A stretch of 64,000 nucleotides of DNA, taken from the NCBI RefSeq assembly GCF_947500325.1, contig NZ_CANMRQ010000004.1, positions 124,001 to 188,000 on the forward strand, given 5' to 3'. Of the stretch, positions 38,431-47,770 are shown piece by piece. The position numbers and the translations under genes were made by a program. The first letter of the stretch is position 1. Every line of letters begins with the position of its first letter. The DNA is from an uncultured Lacinutrix sp. (GTDB taxonomy: Bacteria; Bacteroidota; Bacteroidia; Flavobacteriales; Flavobacteriaceae). The notes below the pieces were generated by a model. The model worked only from the letters and a program-made list of their open reading frames with translations. It searched no databases and was not told where the DNA came from.

Positions 38431-39279
38431 TTATTCATTTACCATATAATCATTTAATGATTGACCATTTATTTCATAAACTTCTGTTGAAATTATTGAA
38501 GATATTAAAAATCCATTGTCTTCAAGAATAGATATTGTATCTGGGTTAATTTGATATTCAATAAGAGCAGAACTAATGTATAAACCCAAATCTTTTAAAA
38601 AATAACTAGTAATTACCATAGTGTCTTGCGGTGCTAAAACTTCAATATCACCACTTCCATCAGGATGTGGAGTTTTAATACTAAGGTTCATTGTTATTTC
38701 AGAAATAAGGACATTATTTAGTAACTCTCCATTTATGGTGGTTGATTCTAAAACATCGGTTACTTTACTTGTAATAGTATAATCAATTGTAAAGTTTGCA
38801 GTAAAATTGTTTTGTGTTAATGTGCTAGATACCACAGATAACTCGCTATTTATATCTGCATTTAAATCATATAGAGCAAAATCATTTAAAGGAATTTCTA
38901 GGCCTAAAAACATATTTTGCATATGTCTTGGAGGATCTATCTTTCCATTTAAATGTAAAGTAGATTCAGTTTTTTTTAAATCTCCACTAGTAAGTAACTT
39001 ATTCACTACACCATGAAGTATCGTTTCATTGGAATTTACATTAATTATTGAAGCTTCTGAATTAGAAATAAATATCGATTCTAATGGGTGAATTATAATA
39101 TAATTAGAAGGTATCGTTCCGCTGTTTGAAGGCGAGTATCTCCAATAGTTATCAAGTTCTGACGGAAAGTAATCTCCAGTTATTTGGGGAGTTATTGTTT
39201 GGTCAGGATCATTACTAGAACATGAACTTATAATGGAAATAATAAATAAAACAAATAATGTGTTTTTAAAAATAGTCAT
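38431..39279 (-). CDS. Lipoprotein of unknown function (paralogue of the next gene)
   Basis: The 282-aa product has a lipobox in 'IISSCSSND' and a repeated beta-rich body starting 'GDYFPSELDNYWRYSPS'. It aligns along its length with the 283-aa protein at 39397-40248 (shared 'YFPS..ND/NYW', '[16 protein letters not shown]', 'NGVLQLP/NGKIDPP', '[32 protein letters not shown]'). Surface or periplasmic lipoprotein, no known family. Confidence 0.75.
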   Translation of the reverse strand: MTIFKNTLFVLFIISIISSCSSNDPDQTITPQITGDYFPSELDNYWRYSPSNSGTIPSNYIIIHPLESIFISNSEASIINVNSNETILHGVVNKLLTSGDLKKTESTLHLNGKIDPPRHMQNMFLGLEIPLNDFALYDLNADINSELSVVSSTLTQNNFTANFTIDYTITSKVTDVLESTTINGELLNNVLISEITMNLSIKTPHPDGSGDIEVLAPQDTMVITSYFLKDLGLYISSALIEYQINPDTISILEDNGFLISSIISTEVYEINGQSLNDYMVNE

Positions 39280-39396
39280 ATAATTTTAGTTTGTACTAAA
39301 TAGATGCTAAATTCAAAAAAAGGTTGCGTTTAAGTTTGAAAAAATATAATTTGTCATGTTATATAAAACAAATAACATATTTATAGATTGTCTTTT

Positions 39397-40248
39397 TTAC
39401 TCTGTAACCATGTGATTTGTAAGTACTTGACTATTAGAAGACGAACTGGATTCTGGAATATCTATAGTAACTCCAGCTGCTTCTAAAGCTGTAATAGCAG
39501 CAGCACTTATTTCGTACATTGTATTCGTTTGAGAATTAACTAAACCAATATCTTTTGCAAAATAATTATTAGACACTAATACATCTTGAGCATCAAGAAT
39601 ACTAACATCTACACTAATTGGTCCAACAGGGATTGATGTAGATACACTAAGATTTAATTTTAATTGTGTAGATGTTACATCATTATAATTTTGTCCATTA
39701 AGATTTAATGTTTCAGAAAAACCCTGAGCAATTGTAGACAAAGTGTAATTTATAGTAATTGGAAATCCATTAAAATCTTGCTGTAAAGTATTGGCGACTG
39801 TAGATAACACATCTCCAGTATTTGCATTTACATTATACAAAATCACATTATCTAAATTAATTTCAAAATCGGTAATATCACTAATACCTTGAGGCAACTG
39901 CAAAACTCCATTTAATACCAAAGTAGCATCTGTTCTTGTTAACTCTCCACTAGTTAGCAAACCATTCATAGCTCCATTCGCAATCATGTTATCGTTTACA
40001 CCCAAAGTAAAATTAGAAGCCGTTTGTGTTGCTACATATAAGCTATCATTGGCTACTATAGTCTCACCAGTTGCATCATCAATATTTTCCACTGTATATT
40101 TCCAATAATCATTTACTGTAGATGGAAAATAATTACCAGTAACGTTTGTTCCTGGAGCGTTTTCATCTTGAATTATAGACTCATCTGAACATGATACTAT
40201 AGCAATGACACAAAATATTGACGCAAAAGTGTTTTTTATAAATTTCAT
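39397..40248 (-). CDS. Lipoprotein of unknown function (paralogue of the previous gene)
   Basis: The 283-aa product has a lipobox in 'AIVSCSDES' and the body '[18 protein letters not shown]'. It is a tandem duplicate of the gene at 38431-39279, separated by 117 bp, with clear divergence. Both end in 'L(N/T)(D/N)(Y/H)MV(N/T)E'. The pair may be independently transcribed; no function can be assigned. Confidence 0.75.
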   Translation of the reverse strand: MKFIKNTFASIFCVIAIVSCSDESIIQDENAPGTNVTGNYFPSTVNDYWKYTVENIDDATGETIVANDSLYVATQTASNFTLGVNDNMIANGAMNGLLTSGELTRTDATLVLNGVLQLPQGISDITDFEINLDNVILYNVNANTGDVLSTVANTLQQDFNGFPITINYTLSTIAQGFSETLNLNGQNYNDVTSTQLKLNLSVSTSIPVGPISVDVSILDAQDVLVSNNYFAKDIGLVNSQTNTMYEISAAAITALEAAGVTIDIPESSSSSNSQVLTNHMVTE

Positions 40249-40359
40249 GGGTATTCTTTTTTTTGTAAATGTAAAAGATTTGAAAGAAAATCTAATAAAG
40301 TATTACACAATTTTTGTTTCTATTATATTACATTTACATTAGCAATTAAAATAGATTTT

Positions 40360-41418
40360 ATGGCTGGAAATTCTTTCGGAAAATTATTTAATCTCACAAC
40401 ATTCGGGGAATCACATGGTATGGCAATTGGAGGCGTAATAGATGGTTGTCCACCAAATATAGCATTAGATTTTGAAGCAATTCAAAATGAAATGAATAGG
40501 CGCAAACCTGGTCAGTCTTCAATAGTAACACAACGTAAAGAACCAGACGAAGTTAAATTTTTATCTGGAATTTTTGAAGGTAAGACTACTGGAACTCCTA
40601 TTGGTTTTGTTATTGAGAATGCAAATCAGAAATCTAAAGATTATTCTCATATAAAAGATTCTTATCGTCCAAGTCATGCCGATTATGTTTATGATAAAAA
40701 ATATGGGCATCGAGATTATCGTGGTGGCGGAAGAAGTTCTGCACGAGAAACCGCTAGTAGAGTAGTAGCAGGAGCTATTGCTAAACAAGTATTAGCCACT
40801 ATTAAAATAAATGCTTTCACCTCTTCGGTAGGTGATATATTTATAGATAAACCGTATCAAGATTTAGATTTTTCAAAAATTGAATCTAATGCTATACGTT
40901 GTCCAGATACTGCAACAGCAGAAAAAATGATCACCCGCGTTAAAGAAATACGTAAAGCAGGAGATACCATTGGCGGTACTATAACTTGTGTTATTCAAAA
41001 TGTCCCTATTGGACTTGGCGAACCTGTTTTTGATAAATTACACGCCGATTTAGGCAAAGCCATGCTATCCATTAACGCCGTGAAAGGTTTTGAATACGGT
41101 AGTGGCTTTTGTGGTGCTAAAATGATAGGAAGTGAACATAATGATTTATACAATGAAGATGGCACTACTAAAACTAACTTATCTGGAGGAATTCAAGGCG
41201 GTATAAGTAATGGCATGGATATCTATTTTAGAGTGGCATTTAAACCTGTCGCAACAATTATGCAATCTCAGGACACTATAGATAAAGATGGAAATATAGT
41301 TGAAATGCAAGGCAAAGGGCGTCACGACCCTTGTGTTGTCCCTAGAGCTGTACCTATTGTAGAAGCAATGGCTGCTTTGGTTTTAGCAGATTTTTATCTT
41401 TTGAATAAAACATACTAA
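40360..41418 (+). CDS. aroC: Chorismate synthase
   Basis: The 352-aa product contains the family signatures '[17 protein letters not shown]', '[22 protein letters not shown]' and '[22 protein letters not shown]'. AroC converts EPSP to chorismate with reduced FMN, the last shared step for aromatic amino acids. It starts 112 bp after the divergent lipoprotein and is followed 17 bp later by a symporter gene. Confidence 0.97.
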   Translation: MAGNSFGKLFNLTTFGESHGMAIGGVIDGCPPNIALDFEAIQNEMNRRKPGQSSIVTQRKEPDEVKFLSGIFEGKTTGTPIGFVIENANQKSKDYSHIKDSYRPSHADYVYDKKYGHRDYRGGGRSSARETASRVVAGAIAKQVLATIKINAFTSSVGDIFIDKPYQDLDFSKIESNAIRCPDTATAEKMITRVKEIRKAGDTIGGTITCVIQNVPIGLGEPVFDKLHADLGKAMLSINAVKGFEYGSGFCGAKMIGSEHNDLYNEDGTTKTNLSGGIQGGISNGMDIYFRVAFKPVATIMQSQDTIDKDGNIVEMQGKGRHDPCVVPRAVPIVEAMAALVLADFYLLNKTY

Positions 41419-41435
41419 CAAACAACAAGTTTTCA

Positions 41436-42761
41436 ATGAAAAAACTAGCATTACACTGGAAAATAATAATAGGAATGGTATTAGGTATCATCTTTGGCTT
41501 CATAATGAATACAGTAGATGGTGGAAAAGGTTTTGTTATCGATTGGATAGCGCCTTTTGGTAAAATCTTTATAAACCTTTTAAAGCTAATTGCAGTACCA
41601 TTAATATTAGCTTCTTTAATTAAAGGAATCTCAGATTTAAAAGATATTTCTAAAATTAAAACCATGGGGTTACGAACTATTATTATCTATGTTGGTACTA
41701 CTTTGGTTGCTATAATTATAGGATTGACTATTGTAAATTTTGTTGGACCTGGAAAAGGAATGCCACAAGAAACCATTGAAAAAATAAAACTTAAATACGA
41801 GAATGATGCTGGTGTGGTTGACAAATTAGCTAAAGCTTCTGCTCAACAAGATGCCGGTCCATTACAAGCACTAGTGGATATATTTCCTAGTAACATATTT
41901 ACGTCTTTAGGAGAAGCAAAAATGTTACAAGTTATTTTCTTTGCCTTATTTGTTGGTATTTGTCTATTATTAATTCCCGAAAAGAAAGCAAAACCTTTAG
42001 TTGACTTCTTCGACTCACTTAATGAAGTAGTCATGAAAATGGTTGATTTAATTATGTTATTTGCACCATACGCAGTATTTGCATTAATGGCAAACGTTAT
42101 TATTGCTTTTGATGACACAACCATTCTTGTTAAATTATTAAAATATGCAGGTTGTGTCGTTTCTGGTTTAGCTTTAATGATTGGTTTCTATCTATTTTTA
42201 ATAAAAGTATACACAAAAAAATCACCACAATGGTTTTTAAATAAAATTTCTCCTGCGCAATTACTGGCATTTTCAACCAGCTCAAGTGCTGCTACTTTAC
42301 CAGTAACCATGGAACGTGTTGAAGAGCATTTAGGTGTAGATAAAGAAGTTTCTGGTTTTGTTTTACCAGTAGGAGCTACAGTAAATATGGATGGCACAAG
42401 TTTATATCAAGGTATCGCTGCTGTATTTATTATGCAAGTAATCTGGCCAGAAGGCTTAACATTCACTAATCAGTTAGTAATTATAGCCACGGCGTTATTG
42501 GCATCTATAGGAAGTGCTGCAGTACCAAGTGCAGGTATGGTAATGTTAGTTATCGTATTAGAATCTATAGGTTTCCCAGCTGAGTTATTGCCAATTGGAT
42601 TAGCATTAATTTTTGCCGTAGACAGACCTTTAGACATGTGTAGAACAGTTGTAAATGTTACTGGAGATGCTACTGTATCGATGATGGTGGCAAAATCATT
42701 AAACAAACTGCATGAACCAAAACCTAAAGAATGGGACGATCATTATGAAGCAGTAAAATAA
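41436..42761 (+). CDS. Dicarboxylate/amino acid:cation symporter (DAACS family)
   Basis: The 441-aa product has eight or more membrane segments, the hairpin 'STSSSAATLPVTM' (serine-rich HP1) and 'VNMDGTSLYQGIAAVFI' with 'GSAAVPSAGMVML' (HP2), all hallmarks of the GltP/DctA family that takes up glutamate, aspartate or C4-dicarboxylates with Na+ or H+. It follows aroC by 17 bp and precedes the ATP-grasp gene by 61 bp. Confidence 0.93.
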   Translation: MKKLALHWKIIIGMVLGIIFGFIMNTVDGGKGFVIDWIAPFGKIFINLLKLIAVPLILASLIKGISDLKDISKIKTMGLRTIIIYVGTTLVAIIIGLTIVNFVGPGKGMPQETIEKIKLKYENDAGVVDKLAKASAQQDAGPLQALVDIFPSNIFTSLGEAKMLQVIFFALFVGICLLLIPEKKAKPLVDFFDSLNEVVMKMVDLIMLFAPYAVFALMANVIIAFDDTTILVKLLKYAGCVVSGLALMIGFYLFLIKVYTKKSPQWFLNKISPAQLLAFSTSSSAATLPVTMERVEEHLGVDKEVSGFVLPVGATVNMDGTSLYQGIAAVFIMQVIWPEGLTFTNQLVIIATALLASIGSAAVPSAGMVMLVIVLESIGFPAELLPIGLALIFAVDRPLDMCRTVVNVTGDATVSMMVAKSLNKLHEPKPKEWDDHYEAVK

Positions 42762-42822
42762 TTTAGATATTATATTTTTTCTTATTAACTTTATTTACTA
42801 ACAAACCATAAAATTAAACCGC

Positions 42823-43860
42823 ATGAATGTATGCTTTTTAATGTATCCTTGGGAAGAAATAGATCCTGAAAACGATACAAGTTTAGCCTTGATAAAAGAA
42901 TGTGTTAAGCGAGGTCATGGTGTCGCTATATGTACGCCAGCAAATTTAACTATTAGAAATAGTGTAACAAATGCTTTTTGCACCGTTATTGGTCGTATGG
43001 AAAAGGTGCCAACAACCTTAAAAGCGTTTTATAAAAAAGCGACTCTACGAGAAGAAATGTTGCCTTTGGCTGGTTTCGACACTATTTTCTTTAGAGCAAA
43101 TCCTCCGTTAGACCCTATTATGCTTAACTTTTTGGATTCTGTAAAAGATGATGTCTTTATTGTAAACTCTTTACAAGGTATGCGAGAAGCAAACAATAAG
43201 TTATATACAGCTGCTTTTGGAGATGCACATAGTAATATTATTCCTAATACACATGTGTCAAAAAACAAAAAATATTTAGTACAGCAAATCAAAGAATCCA
43301 CTGCAGATAAAATGATATTAAAGCCATTAAATGGTTTTGGAGGCTCTGGAGTTATATTAATAGAAAAATCAGCAATGAGTAATATTAATTCATTGTTAGA
43401 CTTCTATATAAGTGGAAAAGACGGTACGTCAAACTATGTAATTTTACAAGATTATATAGATGGAGCAGAGCATGGAGATGTTCGTATTTTATTGCTTAAT
43501 GGAGAAATTGTAGGAGCTATGAAACGTGTTCCTGGAAGTGATGATCACCGTTCTAATGTATCTGCCGGAGGCAGCATACAGAAACACACATTAACAAAAA
43601 CAGAAAAAGCTTTATGTAAACAAATAGGACCAAAATTAGTTAAAGATGGGTTGTATTTTGTTGGTTTGGATGTTATTGGAGGCAAACTAGTAGAAGTTAA
43701 TGTTATGTCTCCTGGAGGTATTACATATATCAATAAAGTATATAAAAACAAACGAAAAGTAGAAGAAAAAGTGATTGACTTTTTAGAAAGCAAAGTACTT
43801 GATAATGTACAGGCTTTCAATCGTCGTTCAAGACTTCGCAAAACTGTCGAAGAGGCATAG
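42823..43860 (+). CDS. Glutathione-synthetase-like ATP-grasp ligase
   Basis: The 345-aa product follows bacterial GshB along its length: 'YPWEEIDPENDTSLALIKECVKRGH', 'FRANPPLDP', 'ILKPLNGFGGSGV', 'GDVRILLLNGEIVGAMKRVPG', 'NVSAGGSIQ' and 'VGLDVIGGKLVEVNVMSPGG'. The organism appears to make bacillithiol (bshA at 25919), and no gshA is in the window, so its product is probably not glutathione. It starts a four-gene operon with the sulfurtransferase, NFGase-like and DUF1704 genes. It probably joins an amino acid to a carboxylate; the substrate is unknown. Confidence 0.88.
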   Translation: MNVCFLMYPWEEIDPENDTSLALIKECVKRGHGVAICTPANLTIRNSVTNAFCTVIGRMEKVPTTLKAFYKKATLREEMLPLAGFDTIFFRANPPLDPIMLNFLDSVKDDVFIVNSLQGMREANNKLYTAAFGDAHSNIIPNTHVSKNKKYLVQQIKESTADKMILKPLNGFGGSGVILIEKSAMSNINSLLDFYISGKDGTSNYVILQDYIDGAEHGDVRILLLNGEIVGAMKRVPGSDDHRSNVSAGGSIQKHTLTKTEKALCKQIGPKLVKDGLYFVGLDVIGGKLVEVNVMSPGGITYINKVYKNKRKVEEKVIDFLESKVLDNVQAFNRRSRLRKTVEEA

Positions 43861-43884
43861 AACAGAATTATTCACTAAGTAATT

Positions 43885-45030
43885 ATGGCTAATGTATCAA
43901 TCACAGAAAATAGTGTTTCGGCAGAATGGTTACATGATCATTTAACTGCTGAAAACTTAATTATTTTCGATGCTAGTATTCCAAAGGTTGTTGGTAATGC
44001 TTCTGAATTATCTAGCAAACAAATACCAAACGCTCGTTTTTTTGATATTAAAAAGCAATTTAGTGATACGCAAGCACCTTTTCCCAATACAATTCCTTCA
44101 GCTCAAGCATTTGAAACAGCATCGAGGAGTTTAGGTGTAAATCAAAATTCTGCAATAGTAATTTATGATGATCTAGGCTTGTATTCTAGCCCAAGAGCAT
44201 GGTGGTTATTTAAAACATTTGGTTTCAATAATGTAGCTGTTCTAAATGGCGGTATGCCGGCATGGTTATTAAAAAAATATAGAACAGAATCTAAGACTGT
44301 AAAACATGTAAATGGCAAAGGTGATTTTAAAGCTGTCTACAACCCTAATAATGTCGTTTATTTTAAATCTTTAGAAACAATATCAAAAGATGCTAATTAT
44401 AAAATTATTGATGCGCGTTCTAGCGATCGATTTAATTGTGTTGTTGCCGAACCTAGAAAAGGATTACGAAGTGGTATAATTCCAAATTCTGTAAACTTAC
44501 CATATAATCAAGTTTTAGACGGCAATATACTTAAGTCTAAAAACCAATTAGAATCTATTTTTAAAGAGCTAGCAGAAGACAAGCAACACTTAGTATTCAC
44601 ATGCGGTTCAGGAATTACAGCTTCAATTTTATCACTAGCGGCAACTATAGCTAATTATAGTAATAGCGTTTACGATGGCTCATGGACAGAGTATGGTTCA
44701 CTAACTACAAAGCAATGGAGTAAAGAAGAATTAGTTGCATACATATTATTATATATAGCAAATTCAGATTTGCATGAAACTAATGACGAAAAAGATTTTA
44801 TTATGTCTAAAGTAGACAGAATAACATTTGCAAACATTCATGCAGAGTTTGATAATGACAATGATTATCAATGTCTACAAAAAATGATTAAAGGCGTTGA
44901 AGCTAACAATTATTCTAAAGATGATTTTAACGCATTATTTACTGATATTAAATTAATGCTATATGCAGATGGAGAAGCTGTAGATATGGAAGAAGCCACC
45001 TTTATGTATTTACGTAAAATTTTAAAATAA
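43885..45030 (+). CDS. Rhodanese/3-mercaptopyruvate sulfurtransferase with C-terminal TerB-like domain
   Basis: The 381-aa product has two rhodanese-like modules. The catalytic loop is 'CGSGITAS' at C240, as in mercaptopyruvate sulfurtransferases. The inter-domain 'IIDARSSDRFNCVVAEPRKGLRSGIIPNS' is also typical. Residues ~283-381 form an added all-helical domain ('YADGEAVDMEEATFMYL') resembling TerB-type acidic repeats, which are not part of standard sulfurtransferases. The gene is 24 bp downstream of the ATP-grasp gene and 11 bp upstream of the NFGase-like gene. Confidence 0.82.
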   Translation: MANVSITENSVSAEWLHDHLTAENLIIFDASIPKVVGNASELSSKQIPNARFFDIKKQFSDTQAPFPNTIPSAQAFETASRSLGVNQNSAIVIYDDLGLYSSPRAWWLFKTFGFNNVAVLNGGMPAWLLKKYRTESKTVKHVNGKGDFKAVYNPNNVVYFKSLETISKDANYKIIDARSSDRFNCVVAEPRKGLRSGIIPNSVNLPYNQVLDGNILKSKNQLESIFKELAEDKQHLVFTCGSGITASILSLAATIANYSNSVYDGSWTEYGSLTTKQWSKEELVAYILLYIANSDLHETNDEKDFIMSKVDRITFANIHAEFDNDNDYQCLQKMIKGVEANNYSKDDFNALFTDIKLMLYADGEAVDMEEATFMYLRKILK

Positions 45031-45041
45031 TTTTTTCAGAA

Positions 45042-45869
45042 ATGGAAAGACTAACCATTCAAGACATAATAAAGAAAATAGAAGCAGAAGAAACTTTTAA
45101 TGCGGTCTCAAGCGATTATTCATTTACATTAAAAATAAGTCAATACACGCACTATGTTTGTGGTGCTATACATGATGGACATCAGTTTAGAAAAGAGTTA
45201 TGGGATAATTGCTTGCATACGGAATACGAGCGTTGGTATGAAGAAGATCCTGAAACTAAAAACATGATAGCTTCACATCCAATTGTAATTGCTGGAATGG
45301 ATTCTCGTTTTGAATATGATTTAAACCGAGCTCCAGAAGTTGCTATTTATGATGATGCTTGGGGTAAGCAACTATGGAAAACCCCTTTATCTATAGAAGA
45401 AAAAAATAAATCTTTAGCAAAACATGATGCTTTTTATAAAGTTGTACAAGCCTTAATTAACAAAATAGAATCTAAATTTGGTGTTTGTATTGTTTACGAC
45501 ATGCATAGTTATAATTGGAAACGTTGGAATAGAGAAGTACCAACCTGGAATTTAGGTACTGCAAATGTAGACAACAATCGTTTTATCAATGCTATAAAAT
45601 CTTGGAGTAGTAGTTTAAGTGAATTACAATTGCCAAATGGTATAAAATCTACCTCAAAAATTAACGATACATTTCAAGGTAATGGTTATTTTTTGAAATT
45701 TATTTCGAAAAACTTTAATAATACCTTAGTTTTGGCAACCGAAATCGCAAAAGTATACTGTGATGAGTATAACTATATAATGTTTCCAGAAGTAGTAGCT
45801 GCAGTAGAGTTACAACTTAGACAAAAATTAGTTAATCATGCTAATGCTTTTTACGAAAATCATAAATAA
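45042..45869 (+). CDS. N-formylglutamate amidohydrolase-family protein
   Basis: The 275-aa product has the motifs of the N-formylglutamate amidohydrolase fold: 'AIHDGHQFRKELWDNC', 'MDSRFEYDLNRAPE' and 'VYDMHSYN' with metal-binding residues. In HutG-type histidine catabolism it releases formate from N-formylglutamate. Here there is no hut gene, and the neighbours are an ATP-grasp ligase and a metallopeptidase, so a different N-acyl amino acid substrate seems likely. It overlaps the next gene by one base. Confidence 0.82.
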   Translation: MERLTIQDIIKKIEAEETFNAVSSDYSFTLKISQYTHYVCGAIHDGHQFRKELWDNCLHTEYERWYEEDPETKNMIASHPIVIAGMDSRFEYDLNRAPEVAIYDDAWGKQLWKTPLSIEEKNKSLAKHDAFYKVVQALINKIESKFGVCIVYDMHSYNWKRWNREVPTWNLGTANVDNNRFINAIKSWSSSLSELQLPNGIKSTSKINDTFQGNGYFLKFISKNFNNTLVLATEIAKVYCDEYNYIMFPEVVAAVELQLRQKLVNHANAFYENHK

Positions 45870-47032
45870 TGACATTGCCTGTAAATATAGCTAAATCCTA
45901 TTCAGATTTAATAAATATAGATTCCAATTTACATCACTTAGTTCAAAAAATTGAATTACTTAATTATATCAATCCTTTAAATATAGAAAGTGAGAAGAAG
46001 CTATTTTTTTCTTCGAAATATAATTATGAACCCAAATTTAAATATCCCAAAATAAGGTTTAATGGCTATGAACTTCATAGAAAGTTTTTCTCACAAAAAA
46101 TAAAGAACATAAAGGATGACCATATAAAAAGTCTTTACAAAGATATTATATATGAGTATTCTGGATTAATAGAATGTATTGAAACTATAGGTTTAGGTAA
46201 AAAATTCTACTACAACAGTTTAAAGAATTTTGGCACACCAACTGAGCGAGATATAGAAAACGCAAAATTTATTTTGCGTTTTGATGATAACGATTTTAAA
46301 GAAGATTTACTACCATTATATAATGCAGATGATGCTATAGATTATTTCAAAGAATTTTCTAAACGCTATGATTTTGAGTTTAACATAAAAAAGTCATCTA
46401 ATATTGCTGCAGCTGCCATGGTTCAAAACAATACGAAAACATTATTATTGCGTAAAAACCATAAGTATAGCAAAAACCAATTAAAAGTATTAGCAAACCA
46501 TGAGATTGGAGTGCATGTAGTTACTACGTTTAATGCTTTAAATCAACCATTGCATGTGTTTTCAAATGGTTTCCCTAATAATGTAGAGACACAAGAAGGC
46601 TTAGCTGTATATTCAGAATACAAATCTGGCTGCCTAACTATTACTCGTTTAAAAGAATTAGCATATCGTGTTATTGCAGCAGATTCTCTGGCTAAAGGTT
46701 ATAATTTCTCAGACACATTTAACTTACTACATAATCAATACAAGTTAAATAGAGACAAAGCATTTTCAATTACTTTACGTGTACATCGTGGTGGTGGTTT
46801 TACAAAAGACTTCTTGTACTTAACAGGTCTAAAAAAAGTATATGACTTTGCCAAAAACGGAAATAATCTAGATGTATTACTTACAGGGAAAGTAACTTTA
46901 GAATACAAAGATACAATCGAAAAAATGCAATCACTTGGCTTAGCTACAACCTCGAAATATTATACAGATTCTTTTAAAAACACTGCTGCATCAGATAAAA
47001 ATTTCGAATTTATATTAAATAGCTTAAAATAG
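45869..47032 (+). CDS. DUF1704 'QEGLA' family zinc metallopeptidase
   Basis: The 387-aa product has an HExxxH motif 'HEIGVH' (H211, E212, H216) and the family 'ETQEGLA' motif (E243) that probably supplies a third metal ligand. It is the DUF1704/TIGR02421 family, whose eukaryotic member MATCAP removes C-terminal tyrosine from tubulin. The start overlaps the preceding stop (ATGA-type TAATG). It is the last gene of the operon. A role as a C-terminal peptidase acting on the product of the ATP-grasp enzyme is inference. Confidence 0.85.
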   Translation: MTLPVNIAKSYSDLINIDSNLHHLVQKIELLNYINPLNIESEKKLFFSSKYNYEPKFKYPKIRFNGYELHRKFFSQKIKNIKDDHIKSLYKDIIYEYSGLIECIETIGLGKKFYYNSLKNFGTPTERDIENAKFILRFDDNDFKEDLLPLYNADDAIDYFKEFSKRYDFEFNIKKSSNIAAAAMVQNNTKTLLLRKNHKYSKNQLKVLANHEIGVHVVTTFNALNQPLHVFSNGFPNNVETQEGLAVYSEYKSGCLTITRLKELAYRVIAADSLAKGYNFSDTFNLLHNQYKLNRDKAFSITLRVHRGGGFTKDFLYLTGLKKVYDFAKNGNNLDVLLTGKVTLEYKDTIEKMQSLGLATTSKYYTDSFKNTAASDKNFEFILNSLK

Positions 47033-47431
47033 ATATTATAAAAAAGCCTCAAAGCTACCTGTAATCCATTCACTAACCATTAACTGAAGCTTTTAAAGCG
47101 TGACTAAAAACTTTAAAAGAACTTATTCATTCCTAGCTAACAGAAGCTAGGGTAAGCTAATTCCAAATAGGCTTTGAGACTTTAGGTGATTCTCAAATCA
47201 TACTTAAATGTATAAACTATAGGAAACATTTTAAAGTTTAGTTGAGTGAAACAGTCGTTTCAATGAGTGAAACAGTCTTTTTAATTAGGGAACAAGAAAA
47301 ACAATGTATTTCGTCGATTTTTTTTACTTTAAACAGTAGTAAATCAAATACTTTGGTCGTTTACCGATTTTTTTGCATCTCATAAAACATCCCATTTATA
47401 TTAGCAGTGTAAATGTAACTAATGCCCCGAA
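47033..47431. other. 400-bp intergenic region with inverted repeats and a direct repeat
   Basis: No open frame of substance. CTCAAAGC (47048-47055) pairs with GCTTTGAG (47171-47178), with a hairpin CCTAGCT/AGCTAGG (47132-47138 / 47145-47151) inside, suggesting a folded RNA of about 130 bases. Further on, TGAGTGAAACAGTC occurs twice (47243-47256 and 47264-47277), 21 bp apart. See findings. Confidence 0.55.
47243..47277 (+). repeat. Direct repeat TGAGTGAAACAGTC x2, 21-bp period
   Basis: Two identical 14-bp copies at 47243-47256 and 47264-47277. The 21-bp period is two helical turns, so a protein pair could bind the same face. It lies about 155 bp upstream of the small secreted protein gene at 47432. 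Confidence 0.6.
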
Positions 47432-47689
47432 ATGATGAAATTACTAACTACGCTACTTATGTTCGTGTTCTTTTCTTACGCTTCTGCTCAAGAAAATCAA
47501 ACAACTACAAAAAAAGTCAATACTGTTAATACTATAAAAAGTAATACCATTACTATTGATTCTAAAAAAGCTATTGTTATTAGTGTTAAAGGAATTAAAA
47601 CAATGGATGAAATAGATATTGAAAATTATAATAAAGCATCGTTATTAAACCTAATCGCTACAATCAAGCAAAAACCTAAAATGTGCTAA
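47432..47689 (+). CDS. Small secreted protein of unknown function
   Basis: The 85-aa product has a clear signal peptide ending 'SYASAQEN' (about residue 20). The rest is short, Thr- and Lys-rich and ends 'QKPKMC'. No family recognised. It starts with two Met codons (47432 and 47435). Downstream is a good terminator, and upstream are the 21-bp-spaced repeats, so it seems separately controlled. Confidence 0.65.
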   Translation: MMKLLTTLLMFVFFSYASAQENQTTTKKVNTVNTIKSNTITIDSKKAIVISVKGIKTMDEIDIENYNKASLLNLIATIKQKPKMC

Positions 47690-47730
47690 TAACATTCAAA
47701 ATCCGCTAATCTAAATAGAATGTGTTAGTT

Positions 47731-47760
47731 AAAGTCTGAATTTATATTCAGACTTTTTTA
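47731..47760 (+). terminator. Rho-independent terminator
   Basis: AAAGTCTGAAT (47731-47741) and ATTCAGACTTT (47746-47756) form an 11-bp stem with a 4-base loop, followed by a T run. It ends the small gene at 47432; the A/T symmetry could also serve the minus-strand gene ending at 47771. Confidence 0.85.
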
Positions 47761-47770
47761 TTGCTAATTA

